Positions 44,591-52,653 of a stretch of DNA of 64,000 nucleotides are shown piece after piece (position 1 is the first letter of the stretch; each line of letters starts with the position of its first letter). The position numbers and the translations under genes are program-made. Under the pieces are notes generated by a model. It did not search any database. It saw only the letters and a list, made by a program, of their open reading frames with translations, and had not been told where the DNA came from. The DNA lies in contig NZ_JALEGT010000035.1 in assembly GCF_022763305.1 (NCBI RefSeq), positions 62,001 through 126,000 of the forward strand, given 5' to 3'. Source of the DNA: Marivita sp. (GTDB lineage Bacteria > Pseudomonadota > Alphaproteobacteria > Rhodobacterales > Rhodobacteraceae).

Positions 44591-45691
44591 TCACATCACG
44601 ACGAATTCGGCGTGCAGCGCCCCGGCCGCCTTTATTGTCTTCAGGATGTCGATCAGGTCGTTGGGTGAAATCCCAAGCGCGTTCAGTCCTGTAATCACAT
44701 CGGAAAGCGTTGTGCTTCCGGGCACCTCAGCCAAGGAAACTGGTGGCGCGTTCTGGATTTGCGCAGATGATCGCGGCACGACGACTGTCTCGCCTTCGGC
44801 GAACGGATTGGGCTGAACGACGACAGGTTGCTCCTCGACGGTCAATGTCAGATTTCCTTTGGCCACAGCCACACGTGACACGCGGACATTTTCACTGATC
44901 ACGATGGTTCCGGATCGCTGATCCACGACGACACGCGCAATTGTATCCGGTTCAATCAGAAGATTTTCGATCTGAGCCAGGAAATGCGAGGCAGAGCGCT
45001 GACCCGACCGGCCAATATCGATGGCGATGGTTCCGGAATCGGTCATTGTCGCGGTTCCAGCGCCAGCAGCAAGGTTGATGGCCCGCTCGATCCGGTAGGC
45101 CGTCGAGAAATCAGGCGTCTTCAGCGCAACGCGAAGATTTGGCATTTGCGCAAAGTCGAATTCGACTTCGCGCTCAACGATGGCACCAGATGGGATGCTG
45201 CCCGCCGTCGGTACACCCTGAACGGTGCGCGCAGCGTCCCCCTCGGCAGCGACACCGCCGGCAATGATCGATCCCTGCGCGACCGCATAGATCTGACCGT
45301 CGGCCGCATTGAGCGGCGTCATGACCAGCGTTCCTCCTCGAAGGCTGGTGGCGTCGCCAATCGCCGAAACCGTCACGTCGATCCGACCTCCGGCGCGCGC
45401 AAATGGGTGCAATTGCCCTGTCACAATCACTGCGGCGACGTTTTTGGCACGGAATTGCTCTCCTGTGACATTGACACCAAGCCTTTCGAGAATGTTGGAC
45501 ATGATGTCTTCGGTAAACGGCGCATTGCGGAGACCGTCGCCGGTTCCGTCGAGGCCCACGACAAGGCCGTACCCGACAAGATCGTTGCCGCGCACACCTT
45601 CGAAATTCGCAAGGTCCTTGAGTCGGACACCCTGCGCCAAGAGCAGGCCAGGCGTCACCAGGAAGGCAAACAGGATGAGCAGCGATCTCAT
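44591..45691 (-). CDS. flgI: Flagellar basal-body P-ring protein FlgI
   Basis: A 366-residue exported protein with a signal peptide (MRSLLILFAFLVTPGLLLA). VRLKDLANFEGVRGNDLVGYGLVVGLDGTGD is the highly conserved FlgI N-terminus, and VITGLNALGISPNDLIDILKTIKAAGALHAE the conserved end. FlgI polymerises into the P ring around the rod in the peptidoglycan layer. Its start overlaps the flgL stop by 4 bases (ATGA). Confidence 0.97.
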   Translation of the reverse strand: MRSLLILFAFLVTPGLLLAQGVRLKDLANFEGVRGNDLVGYGLVVGLDGTGDGLRNAPFTEDIMSNILERLGVNVTGEQFRAKNVAAVIVTGQLHPFARAGGRIDVTVSAIGDATSLRGGTLVMTPLNAADGQIYAVAQGSIIAGGVAAEGDAARTVQGVPTAGSIPSGAIVEREVEFDFAQMPNLRVALKTPDFSTAYRIERAINLAAGAGTATMTDSGTIAIDIGRSGQRSASHFLAQIENLLIEPDTIARVVVDQRSGTIVISENVRVSRVAVAKGNLTLTVEEQPVVVQPNPFAEGETVVVPRSSAQIQNAPPVSLAEVPGSTTLSDVITGLNALGISPNDLIDILKTIKAAGALHAEFVVM

Positions 45692-46692
45692 CGCAGATAC
45701 TCTGCGAGAGAAACACGCTCGCGCCGTGCTGAAACGCGATAGAACACGTCGAGTTGCTGCTGCACCGCCTCGAATTCCGAGGCCGCTTGGAACTGATCGA
45801 CCCCGATCAAGGCAAGTCGGTCCAAAGATACCCGATCGAGATCGGCATCGACGGCACCGCGAGCGGTTTCGATGCGGGCTTCGATCAGGCCCAAAGTGGC
45901 ACGCTCTTCTGTAAGGGTGCGGTCTACATCGGACAATTGACCCCGCACGTGGTCGAGAAGCCGCTTCTGATCCGCAAGCGAAAGCGCAAGGGCCGGATCG
46001 CTCGCCAGAGTTGCGACAGAAAGCGCCTTGAGAAGATCGCGTATCGTCTCTGAATCGGCACGAAGGCCAAAAACCACAGTCTCGTCCGGACCGATCGGCT
46101 GCATGGCAAAGCCGGTGGCAGAGCCGGTATAGGCCATGGTCTCAAACGGTCCACCCGGGGTGTCGAACCATGCCTCGACAGCAGACCGGATGGCATCGGG
46201 ATCAGTCGTTCCGGACACATGCGCCCGCAGCATGCCAGTCAGGCTCTGACCGTCCAGAAGCGGTCTTTGCCCAGTGGCCGAGCCGGCGAAAAGATGGCGC
46301 CCGCCCACTTCGGAATTCAAGGCACGGACCGTATCGTGAAAAGTCGCGGCAGCGGTTGCGGAAAGCGTTTCCACTTCACTGGTCAGCTGCACCTGCGAGA
46401 CCAGCGACAGACTGTTTGCAAGCACAGCAGCCTGATCCTGAATCCGGCCAAGAATGGTTTGCGACGTTGTGCCGAAAAGAGCGGCTTCGGAAACTCCGCG
46501 GCGATGCTGTTCCAGCAACTGGCTCTTTCGCTCCAAAAGCGAAACCGCGAGCGACGACCCACCGAGATGGCGCGTCCGGTCCTTGGCCATCCCGGTTGTT
46601 GTCTCGAATGCAGCTCTGTCCGCCTCGGATTGAAGCCGGTCATGCATGTGGCGTGAGATGATGTACGTGGCAAGATCACCGATGGCGCGCAT
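45688..46692 (-). CDS. flgL: Flagellar hook-filament junction protein FlgL (flagellin family)
   Basis: From the ATG at 46692 (AAGGA eight bases upstream) the protein has 334 residues; the TTG at 46707 is not needed. The N-terminal helix region (RAIGDLATYIISRHMHDRLQ), a flagellin-type middle (AATFHDTVRALNSEVGGRHLFAGS) and a C-terminal helix (LIGVDQFQAASEFEAVQQQLD) fit FlgL/HAP3, which joins hook and filament. It is divergent in detail from enterobacterial FlgL, as is common in Rhodobacterales. It sits between flgK and flgI, 11 bases after flgK. Confidence 0.85.
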   Translation of the reverse strand: MRAIGDLATYIISRHMHDRLQSEADRAAFETTTGMAKDRTRHLGGSSLAVSLLERKSQLLEQHRRGVSEAALFGTTSQTILGRIQDQAAVLANSLSLVSQVQLTSEVETLSATAAATFHDTVRALNSEVGGRHLFAGSATGQRPLLDGQSLTGMLRAHVSGTTDPDAIRSAVEAWFDTPGGPFETMAYTGSATGFAMQPIGPDETVVFGLRADSETIRDLLKALSVATLASDPALALSLADQKRLLDHVRGQLSDVDRTLTEERATLGLIEARIETARGAVDADLDRVSLDRLALIGVDQFQAASEFEAVQQQLDVFYRVSARRERVSLAEYLR

Positions 46693-46703
46693 GGTATGTT
46701 CCT

Positions 46704-48152
46704 TCAAATTCTCAAGAGTTCGGACAGCATGTCGTCGACGACCTGAACCACGCGAGCATTGGCTGCGTAGGATTTCTCGAGCTGAATCAGATCCTGAAGC
46801 TCGCGATCCGTGTTGACGCCTTTTTCTGCCGACGCTTGACGCAGGTCTTCCAGACGGGTCGTCATGGCTTCGGCAGAGTTGCCGGTTCTGATCCGATCCG
46901 CGCCGATATCGCTGGCGAAACGGTGCACATGGTCTACAAGCGAACGTGGTGCCAGCCCCAATGCCGAGGACCCCGGCGAGAGAGTTGCCGACACCTGGTC
47001 GCGCAGGGCCAGGAGTAGTGCGCTTTGGCCGACGTCACCCGGAGACGGGGCGTTGATCCCGGCGCGCCAGCGCCACGGTTCGACCGTCGAGGCGGTCAAT
47101 GCCAACGAAAGACTGATCCGGCCTGCCAGTCCGATTTCGGATCCCGGCGACAGGGGCATACCTGCGTCCGTAAAGAGCCCGGCGTCCGTTGCCCCGAGTG
47201 TCGCATCCGGCCCGGCGGGACCAAACCGGTCGATGACGTCGCGCGCAATGCCGTCGAGGCGGCGTTGTGCATCGGGGGCCTCGGTATCGCGCAAGTGGAA
47301 CTGTGCCTCCAGCGCGCCCCCTTGCATCAGGGCGGGCCCGGGCAGATCGAGGAATTTGCCATCGATCGTCAGGCCGGACAGCAGCCCGTTTGCTGCGGTC
47401 ATGTGAGGAAGGATGGTCACGCTTGGCGTGAACCCGATGCGAACCGCGTGCTCGTCAAGAAGGGTTCTGCCCTGCGCCGTGAAGACCGAGATGGCACCGC
47501 TGTCCCGCTCCACGACGTGCAACGGAACGTGAACTGCGAGCGCGTCCAGCGCTGCATCCCGACGATCCAGCAGGCCAAGCACGTCCTGCCCGAGATGCTT
47601 TGCCGTCATGATCTGGTTGTTGAGTCTGTCGAGTTCCGACAATCCGGCGTTCATCTGGTCGACGGCTATCGCAATCCCCGCATCGGCGCGTTCCCGCAAC
47701 CGATCAAGCCCTGTGCTGGCCTTGCGCAGGCCCGATGCGAAATCCTCCGCGGCGTAGGAGACATTGCGCAATCGCGTTTCCGAAGAGGGGTCTGATGCAG
47801 CGGACAGGAGTGCGGCTTCGAACCCGGTGAGCTTTTGGGCAAGCGAGCCGATCGTGTCGATGCTGCCGACCAGGTTTTCGAGACTGCCTTGGAACGTGGC
47901 ATGCGCGAATGCTGCCGCCTGTTCGGCAAGGGCCACTCGTTTCTGATGGGCCAGAACGGGATCGCTTTGGCGCGTGATCTGGGCCACGATCACCCCACCC
48001 GAGGTCTGGGTCGCATTGGTTGACAGGCTGACCTCGCGCCTGCCGTAATGTTCGTTGAGCGCGTTGGCGATATTGGAAGAGATGACGCTTGTTCCGCGTG
48101 CATTCGCGACCAGACCGCTCATTGCGTTGGACAGGGCACCAGACAGGCTCAT
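46704..48152 (-). CDS. flgK: Flagellar hook-associated protein FlgK
   Basis: A 482-residue hook-associated protein. The N-terminal flagellar rod/hook motif (LSNAMSGLVANARGTSVISSNIAN) and the C-terminal helix (LQDLIQLEKSYAANARVVQVVDDMLSELL) are typical of the FlgK/FlgE axial family. The GLSELDRLNNQI segment and the central hypervariable part fit FlgK/HAP1. It is 26 bases downstream of flgE in the same operon. Confidence 0.94.
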   Translation of the reverse strand: MSLSGALSNAMSGLVANARGTSVISSNIANALNEHYGRREVSLSTNATQTSGGVIVAQITRQSDPVLAHQKRVALAEQAAAFAHATFQGSLENLVGSIDTIGSLAQKLTGFEAALLSAASDPSSETRLRNVSYAAEDFASGLRKASTGLDRLRERADAGIAIAVDQMNAGLSELDRLNNQIMTAKHLGQDVLGLLDRRDAALDALAVHVPLHVVERDSGAISVFTAQGRTLLDEHAVRIGFTPSVTILPHMTAANGLLSGLTIDGKFLDLPGPALMQGGALEAQFHLRDTEAPDAQRRLDGIARDVIDRFGPAGPDATLGATDAGLFTDAGMPLSPGSEIGLAGRISLSLALTASTVEPWRWRAGINAPSPGDVGQSALLLALRDQVSATLSPGSSALGLAPRSLVDHVHRFASDIGADRIRTGNSAEAMTTRLEDLRQASAEKGVNTDRELQDLIQLEKSYAANARVVQVVDDMLSELLRI

Positions 48153-48178
48153 GGCAAGCTCCTTCGATCAGGGGATGA

Positions 48179-49480
48179 TCAGCGTTTGATGTTGGTGGCT
48201 TCCTGCAGCATTTCGTCGACGGTCTGGATGACCTTGGCATTCGACGAATAGGCCCTTTGGGTGCGGATCAATTCCGTGAGTTCATTGGCAATGTCGCTGG
48301 CGGATTCCTCGAGCGCGAAGGACAGGATGTCGCCGGTCGAGCCATTCCCGGCATCCCAGAGAAAGAAGCTGCCACTGTCAGGCGTGGGCATGTAAAGCTG
48401 GCTGCCCACGGCAGCCATGCCGTTGGGGTTGGGGATATCCACGAGGGGAACCTGATAGAGCGTCCGGGTTGTTCCCGTATCATAGAACGCGTTGACAAGG
48501 CCGGTTTCATCAACTTCGACCGACGTGACCTTGCCGACAGGGGCCCCATCCCGGCTGATGTTGAATGGAGCAAAGATGTCGGACAGTTGCGAGAGACCTT
48601 CGTTCAATCCGGGACGACCGATATTGATGTTGATCGGGCCGCTGGGCGCGGTAATCGTCAGGATGCCTGTCGCGGGATCATATGGGTCACCGGTGACATC
48701 GGTCACGCTCAGCAAGGTGCCACCCAATGTCCGGGCATCGTCGAACTGAAGATCGTATTGCCCGAGAATGGTGGCGGGATCCGCGCTGTCGACGATTTCA
48801 AGGGTCCATTGATTGGAGGTGCCGGTGGCAGGCACGACGGGGGTAAACGTGAATTCAAGCGTCTCGGCCCGACCAAGGTTGTCGTAGTATTCAACAGACT
48901 GGGACAGCGGATTGCCCAAGCCCCCCTCTTCGGTTTCCGTTGCCGGCAGGTTGATACCCAGTTCGATTCGCGTCGTGGGTTCACCGCTGAACTGGTTCAC
49001 GTTGATCCGGACAGGTTCCAGTGCCTCGCTTGTGGCGCGCGGATAGTTTGGAATGCTGCCGTCAAGATTGGCAGGCCAGCCGAGCAGGATTTGTCCTGAT
49101 GCCGTGCGCAGATAGCCGTTGGCGTCGGTGCGGAAGGAACCGGTCGTGGTCAGGAACATCTGCGGCGTGGCCGAACCGGCAAGAACTTCGGTCGCCTGCG
49201 CCACGGGCAGAAAGCCCCGGCCGCTGACGGCAAGATCGGTTGCATTCGACGTGGTGGCGATCGCACTGTCCTGATCGATATAACGCTGCGTCGTCGTGCG
49301 CACGCCACCGGCGGTGTAGGTGCCGCCTCCGGATGTCACGACCATGGAATGAAAATTCGCTTCCACGCGCTTGTATCCGGGTGTTTGCGAATTTGCGATA
49401 TTGTCAGAGATCGTGGCCAGACGGGTTGCGTGTGACGCAAGGCCGACGACGCCTGCGCTGAGAGAGGAAGAGATCGACAT
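48179..49480 (-). CDS. flgE: Flagellar hook protein FlgE
   Basis: A 433-residue axial protein starting at the ATG at 49480 (AAGGCG upstream). The N-terminal rod-type motif (ATRLATISDNIANSQTPGYKR), DLAVSGRGFLPV, the central hook region and the C-terminal ELTELIRTQRAYSSNAKVIQ helix are those of FlgE, which builds the hook. It follows motB but is separated from it by 104 bases that contain a CtrA-like site, so it probably begins a second transcript running through flgK, flgL, flgI, motA and the unknown gene. Confidence 0.94.
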   Translation of the reverse strand: MSISSSLSAGVVGLASHATRLATISDNIANSQTPGYKRVEANFHSMVVTSGGGTYTAGGVRTTTQRYIDQDSAIATTSNATDLAVSGRGFLPVAQATEVLAGSATPQMFLTTTGSFRTDANGYLRTASGQILLGWPANLDGSIPNYPRATSEALEPVRINVNQFSGEPTTRIELGINLPATETEEGGLGNPLSQSVEYYDNLGRAETLEFTFTPVVPATGTSNQWTLEIVDSADPATILGQYDLQFDDARTLGGTLLSVTDVTGDPYDPATGILTITAPSGPININIGRPGLNEGLSQLSDIFAPFNISRDGAPVGKVTSVEVDETGLVNAFYDTGTTRTLYQVPLVDIPNPNGMAAVGSQLYMPTPDSGSFFLWDAGNGSTGDILSFALEESASDIANELTELIRTQRAYSSNAKVIQTVDEMLQEATNIKR

Positions 49481-49535
49481 GGAACGCCTTTCTGGTGTGC
49501 TGAGATGGGCTCGACACATCAGTAGGGCGTTCGGT

Positions 49536-49551
49536 TTAACGGTCCCCTAAC
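49536..49551. promoter_or_regulatory. CtrA-like site upstream of flgE
   Basis: TTAA-N7-CTAAC, one mismatch from the CtrA consensus TTAA-N7-TTAAC, lies 56 bases before the flgE start. CtrA controls flagellar genes in many alphaproteobacteria, including Rhodobacterales. Confidence 0.4.
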
Positions 49552-49584
49552 GGCTAAAACTTGACCTAGTTTTGCCCATCCGGC

Positions 49585-50397
49585 TCAAAATCTGAGAAAG
49601 ATCAGCTCGATCCGGCTGTTGCGCGCCGACATGAGGTTTTCGACCACCGGTTCCCGGTCGCCGTAAGCCGTCAGTCTGCGCAGTCGATCTTGCTCGAAAC
49701 CGTATTCGGACAACACGCGGGAGAAGGCAAAGGCGCGCTCTGCAGACAAATCCCATGTCGGATCATCAATGCGCACCACCGGAACCTTGGCGACATGACC
49801 TTCAATGGCAAGGTCGTTGGTCAGCATGCGGCTGGCTTCACGCACCGCATAGGCAATCTCGTGCAGCAGTTTTGTCGGTTGCGCGCCATCCACGAAGAGC
49901 GGGTCGCCCTCGGTATCGAAGAACTCCAGAACAAGGCCTTCATCCGTGACACGGGTCACGACATGGCGCAGCCACTCATCTTCGAGCATGCTTTCGCCGG
50001 TCAACCCAAGCAGGCTCTCTTCGACCTCCTTGAACGCTGTGTCCTGGGCGGTCTTGTCTGCGTCCTGAGATGCATCGCTTGTGGTCTCCTGCAGGGAACT
50101 GGCGCCGACCCCCATGCGCGGCAGGACATCGGCAGCGAAAATGCTGTCGCCCATGAACATCCCATCCGATCCGCTGGACAATCGGCTGATCGGCGCGGTC
50201 GGGCTGAAGTAATCCGCTATACCCTTGCGCTGTTTCTCGGTCGTCGCGTTCAGCAGCCACATCAACATGAAGAAAGCCATCATGGCGGTGACGAAGTCGG
50301 CATAGGCGACTTTCCAGGCGCCCCCATGGTGCCCACCGGCCTGAATCACTTTCTTGCGTTTGACGATGACTGGCGCGACATTGCTGTCGGTCGCCAT
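49585..50397 (-). CDS. motB: Flagellar motor stator protein MotB
   Basis: A 270-residue protein with a single TM at about 33-50 (YADFVTAMMAFFMLMWLL) that carries the proton-binding D34, a linker, and a C-terminal OmpA/MotB peptidoglycan-binding domain (VPVVRIDDPTWDLSAERAFA, TAYGDREPV). It anchors the MotA/B stator to the cell wall. It is encoded at the head of the flagellar block and separate from motA. Confidence 0.95.
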   Translation of the reverse strand: MATDSNVAPVIVKRKKVIQAGGHHGGAWKVAYADFVTAMMAFFMLMWLLNATTEKQRKGIADYFSPTAPISRLSSGSDGMFMGDSIFAADVLPRMGVGASSLQETTSDASQDADKTAQDTAFKEVEESLLGLTGESMLEDEWLRHVVTRVTDEGLVLEFFDTEGDPLFVDGAQPTKLLHEIAYAVREASRMLTNDLAIEGHVAKVPVVRIDDPTWDLSAERAFAFSRVLSEYGFEQDRLRRLTAYGDREPVVENLMSARNSRIELIFLRF

Positions 50398-50441
50398 TCC
50401 CTACTCTCCTTACGCCCCGCATCAGGCATAGCAGAGCGGTG

Positions 50442-50457
50442 TAAACCGGGTCTTAAC
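50442..50457. promoter_or_regulatory. CtrA-like site upstream of motB
   Basis: TAAA-N7-TTAAC, one mismatch from the CtrA consensus, lies 45 bases before the motB start. A second TTAA half follows at once (CACTTAA). The same type of site precedes flgE. Confidence 0.38.
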
Positions 50458-50493
50458 ACTTAAAAATTGCGGTGTTTCGTACCCCGGAGTTCC

Positions 50494-51729
50494 TCAGAAC
50501 CGGTGCGGAGAGAAGGGTGTCAGGTCAAGATTCGGGGGTCTGTCGGCAATCAGCCCGGCCACCAGTCGGCCTGTCTTGGGTCCTGCGGTCAGCCCGACAT
50601 GCTGGTGGCCGAACGCGGTGAACACACCGGTGTTCCGGACTTCGCCAATAAGCGGCAAGCTGTCAGTGGTAGCCGGACGATGCCCCATCCAAGTCTCTTC
50701 GCGCGAAAAGCTCAGGTTCGGGAAGGCTTGGGCGATCTTGCGCCGCAGCAGGGCAAAGGGCGCGTCGGACGGTCCGGCGTCAAGCCCGCCAAGTTCCACG
50801 ATCCCGGCGCAGCGCAGTCCCATCTGCATCGGTGTGGCGACGAATTTGCCGGAGGAAATCATCGATGGAGCTTTGGGTCCACCAGAAGGATCGGTCATGA
50901 CGATGTGATAGCCACGTTCGCTCTCCAGCGGGATGTTCAGTCCCAGCTTTTGCATCAGCGCCTTCGACCAAGCACCGGAGGCCAAAATCACATTGTCGCC
51001 ATCAATCGGACCGGCGCTTGTGGTGACCTTGGGAGCGGTCCTGTCCGACGCGTCGATATCGGTGACGGCCGCTTTGACGATCCGGCCCCCCATCTGTTCA
51101 AAGTCGCGGGCAAGGGCAGCCACATAGCTTCCGGGATCAGTGACGAACCCATGATCCTTGACCACGGCAAGGCAGGTGATGCTGGGGCCAAAGCTCGGAT
51201 CGAACTCCTGGACTGCGCCTCCTTCGATCAGAGTCGGCACAAAACCATGCTCGCGGCGGAGTTCCCAGGAATACTGGTCCTTGTTGAACTCGGCGCGGGT
51301 GTCATAGGCGAACACGTAATCGCTCTTGCGCAGGTAGTCGCGCGCGGTCAGCCCTTCGGTGAGCGCATAGTGCTGATCCACGGTGTCAGCGGTGATGTCC
51401 GTCAGGTCGGAGGCAATACGCCGCGTGTCCCGGTCGTTGGCATGAGCAAGGTAGCGCAGCAACCATGGTGCAAGGCGGGGCAGGTAAGACCAGCGCAAGA
51501 ACAACGGCGAATCCGGGTCAAACAGCATTTTCGGCGCCTTGGTGATCAGCCCGGGTGTGGTCACCGGAACCATCGCGCAAGCTGCCAAGAGCCCGGCATT
51601 GCCAAAAGATGTGCCCTGCCCCGGCCCGTCGCGATCCACGATCGTCACCTCCTGACCGAAACGGCGCAGCCAGATGGCAGCGGAAACGCCGACAATACCG
51701 GCTCCGATCACGATGACATGTTTGCTCAT
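50494..51729 (-). CDS. FAD-dependent amino acid oxidoreductase (DadA-like)
   Basis: A 411-residue DAO-fold flavoprotein starting at the ATG at 51729 (AGGA eight bases upstream; the ATG at 51738 has no proper site). VIVIGAGIVGVSAAIWLRRF binds FAD, DRDGPGQGTSFGNAGLL follows as in D-amino acid dehydrogenases, and the C-terminal GHQHVGLTAGPKTGRLVAGL closes the FAD site. The FGNAG motif favours DadA-type dehydrogenases that oxidise D-amino acids to keto acids. The exact substrate is open because dadX/alr is not adjacent. It is divergent from the beta-propeller gene at 51874. Confidence 0.86.
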   Translation of the reverse strand: MSKHVIVIGAGIVGVSAAIWLRRFGQEVTIVDRDGPGQGTSFGNAGLLAACAMVPVTTPGLITKAPKMLFDPDSPLFLRWSYLPRLAPWLLRYLAHANDRDTRRIASDLTDITADTVDQHYALTEGLTARDYLRKSDYVFAYDTRAEFNKDQYSWELRREHGFVPTLIEGGAVQEFDPSFGPSITCLAVVKDHGFVTDPGSYVAALARDFEQMGGRIVKAAVTDIDASDRTAPKVTTSAGPIDGDNVILASGAWSKALMQKLGLNIPLESERGYHIVMTDPSGGPKAPSMISSGKFVATPMQMGLRCAGIVELGGLDAGPSDAPFALLRRKIAQAFPNLSFSREETWMGHRPATTDSLPLIGEVRNTGVFTAFGHQHVGLTAGPKTGRLVAGLIADRPPNLDLTPFSPHRF

Positions 51730-51873
51730 TCGGGACATCCTGTTCGCGTCTGATTGTGCGACGCGGCTGTACAATGGCATGGACGCGCCTCGGGTTCCAG
51801 ATGCCGACGCACGCGCCCTGACACTTGAAATCCCGCGGGGCCGAGACAGCTTTTTCACATGGAGGGCTGGATC

Positions 51874-52647
51874 ATGCGCAACGTTTTGACAGGGACCTGG
51901 ATCGCTTTGGCATTGGGGCTTGCGCATGGCGCGCAGGCCGAGATCTTTCATCGCGAAACCATCAACGAGTTCCGCGCGGTCAGCATTGCCTATGATGCTC
52001 AGGTCTGCGGGATCTGGGTGGCCAACGAAAGCAACGAGGTCGTTCTGCTGTCGACCTTCGGAAAGGAACTGCGCCGCTTCGAAACCGGGATGCGCTCGGT
52101 GCGCAGCCTGACGGTTGAGGAGGACGGCATCCTCATTGCCAGTGGCTGGGGTGAATTTCGCCGCCTCGACCGCGAGGGTCGCGCCATCGACACGCCCTTC
52201 CGGCTGAGCGAAACTCTCTATGACACCGAAGGTCTGCACCGGGACGCCGATGGCAGCTTTCTCGTGGTCGAGGATGATCCCTCACGCCTGTTGCGCATTG
52301 CCCCCGACGGGGCCGTCCTGATGGAGCTTTTTGGAGACAGCTTCGATCCCCCGATGACCGAACCCCAGGGCGTGACCCGTGACCCCTATTCCGGCAACAT
52401 TCTGGTCGTGGACGACAACGAGGGTTTGAACAGCCTCTTCGAATTGGCACCGGATGGCCGCGTGCTCTCGGTCACGCCGCTGTCGCAATATGGATTCGAT
52501 GCCGAAGGCGTGGCGTTGCAGCCGGAAACCGGAACGCTTTATGTCGGGTTCGACAGCGGTCGGGCCCTTGCGATCTTCGACTGGATCCCGAGCGAGATCA
52601 CCATCGACACACCTCTCGAACGCGGACCCGACTGCGCCTATTCCTGA
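51874..52647 (+). CDS. Exported beta-propeller protein (SdiA-regulated/SMP-30-like)
   Basis: A 257-residue protein with a signal peptide (MRNVLTGTWIALALGLAHGAQA). GGAGG lies nine bases before the ATG at 51874; the ATG at 51859 is less likely. The mature part has repeated beta-sheet blades (AVSIAYDAQVCGIWVANES, DTEGLHRDADGSFLVVEDD, GVTRDPYSGNILVVDDN, AEGVALQPETGTLYVG), as in the SdiA-regulated/YjiK and esterase-like phytase families. Function is unknown. It is convergent with the TRAP permease gene, with 6 bases between. Confidence 0.75.
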   Translation: MRNVLTGTWIALALGLAHGAQAEIFHRETINEFRAVSIAYDAQVCGIWVANESNEVVLLSTFGKELRRFETGMRSVRSLTVEEDGILIASGWGEFRRLDREGRAIDTPFRLSETLYDTEGLHRDADGSFLVVEDDPSRLLRIAPDGAVLMELFGDSFDPPMTEPQGVTRDPYSGNILVVDDNEGLNSLFELAPDGRVLSVTPLSQYGFDAEGVALQPETGTLYVGFDSGRALAIFDWIPSEITIDTPLERGPDCAYS

Positions 52648-52653
52648 CCCGCC

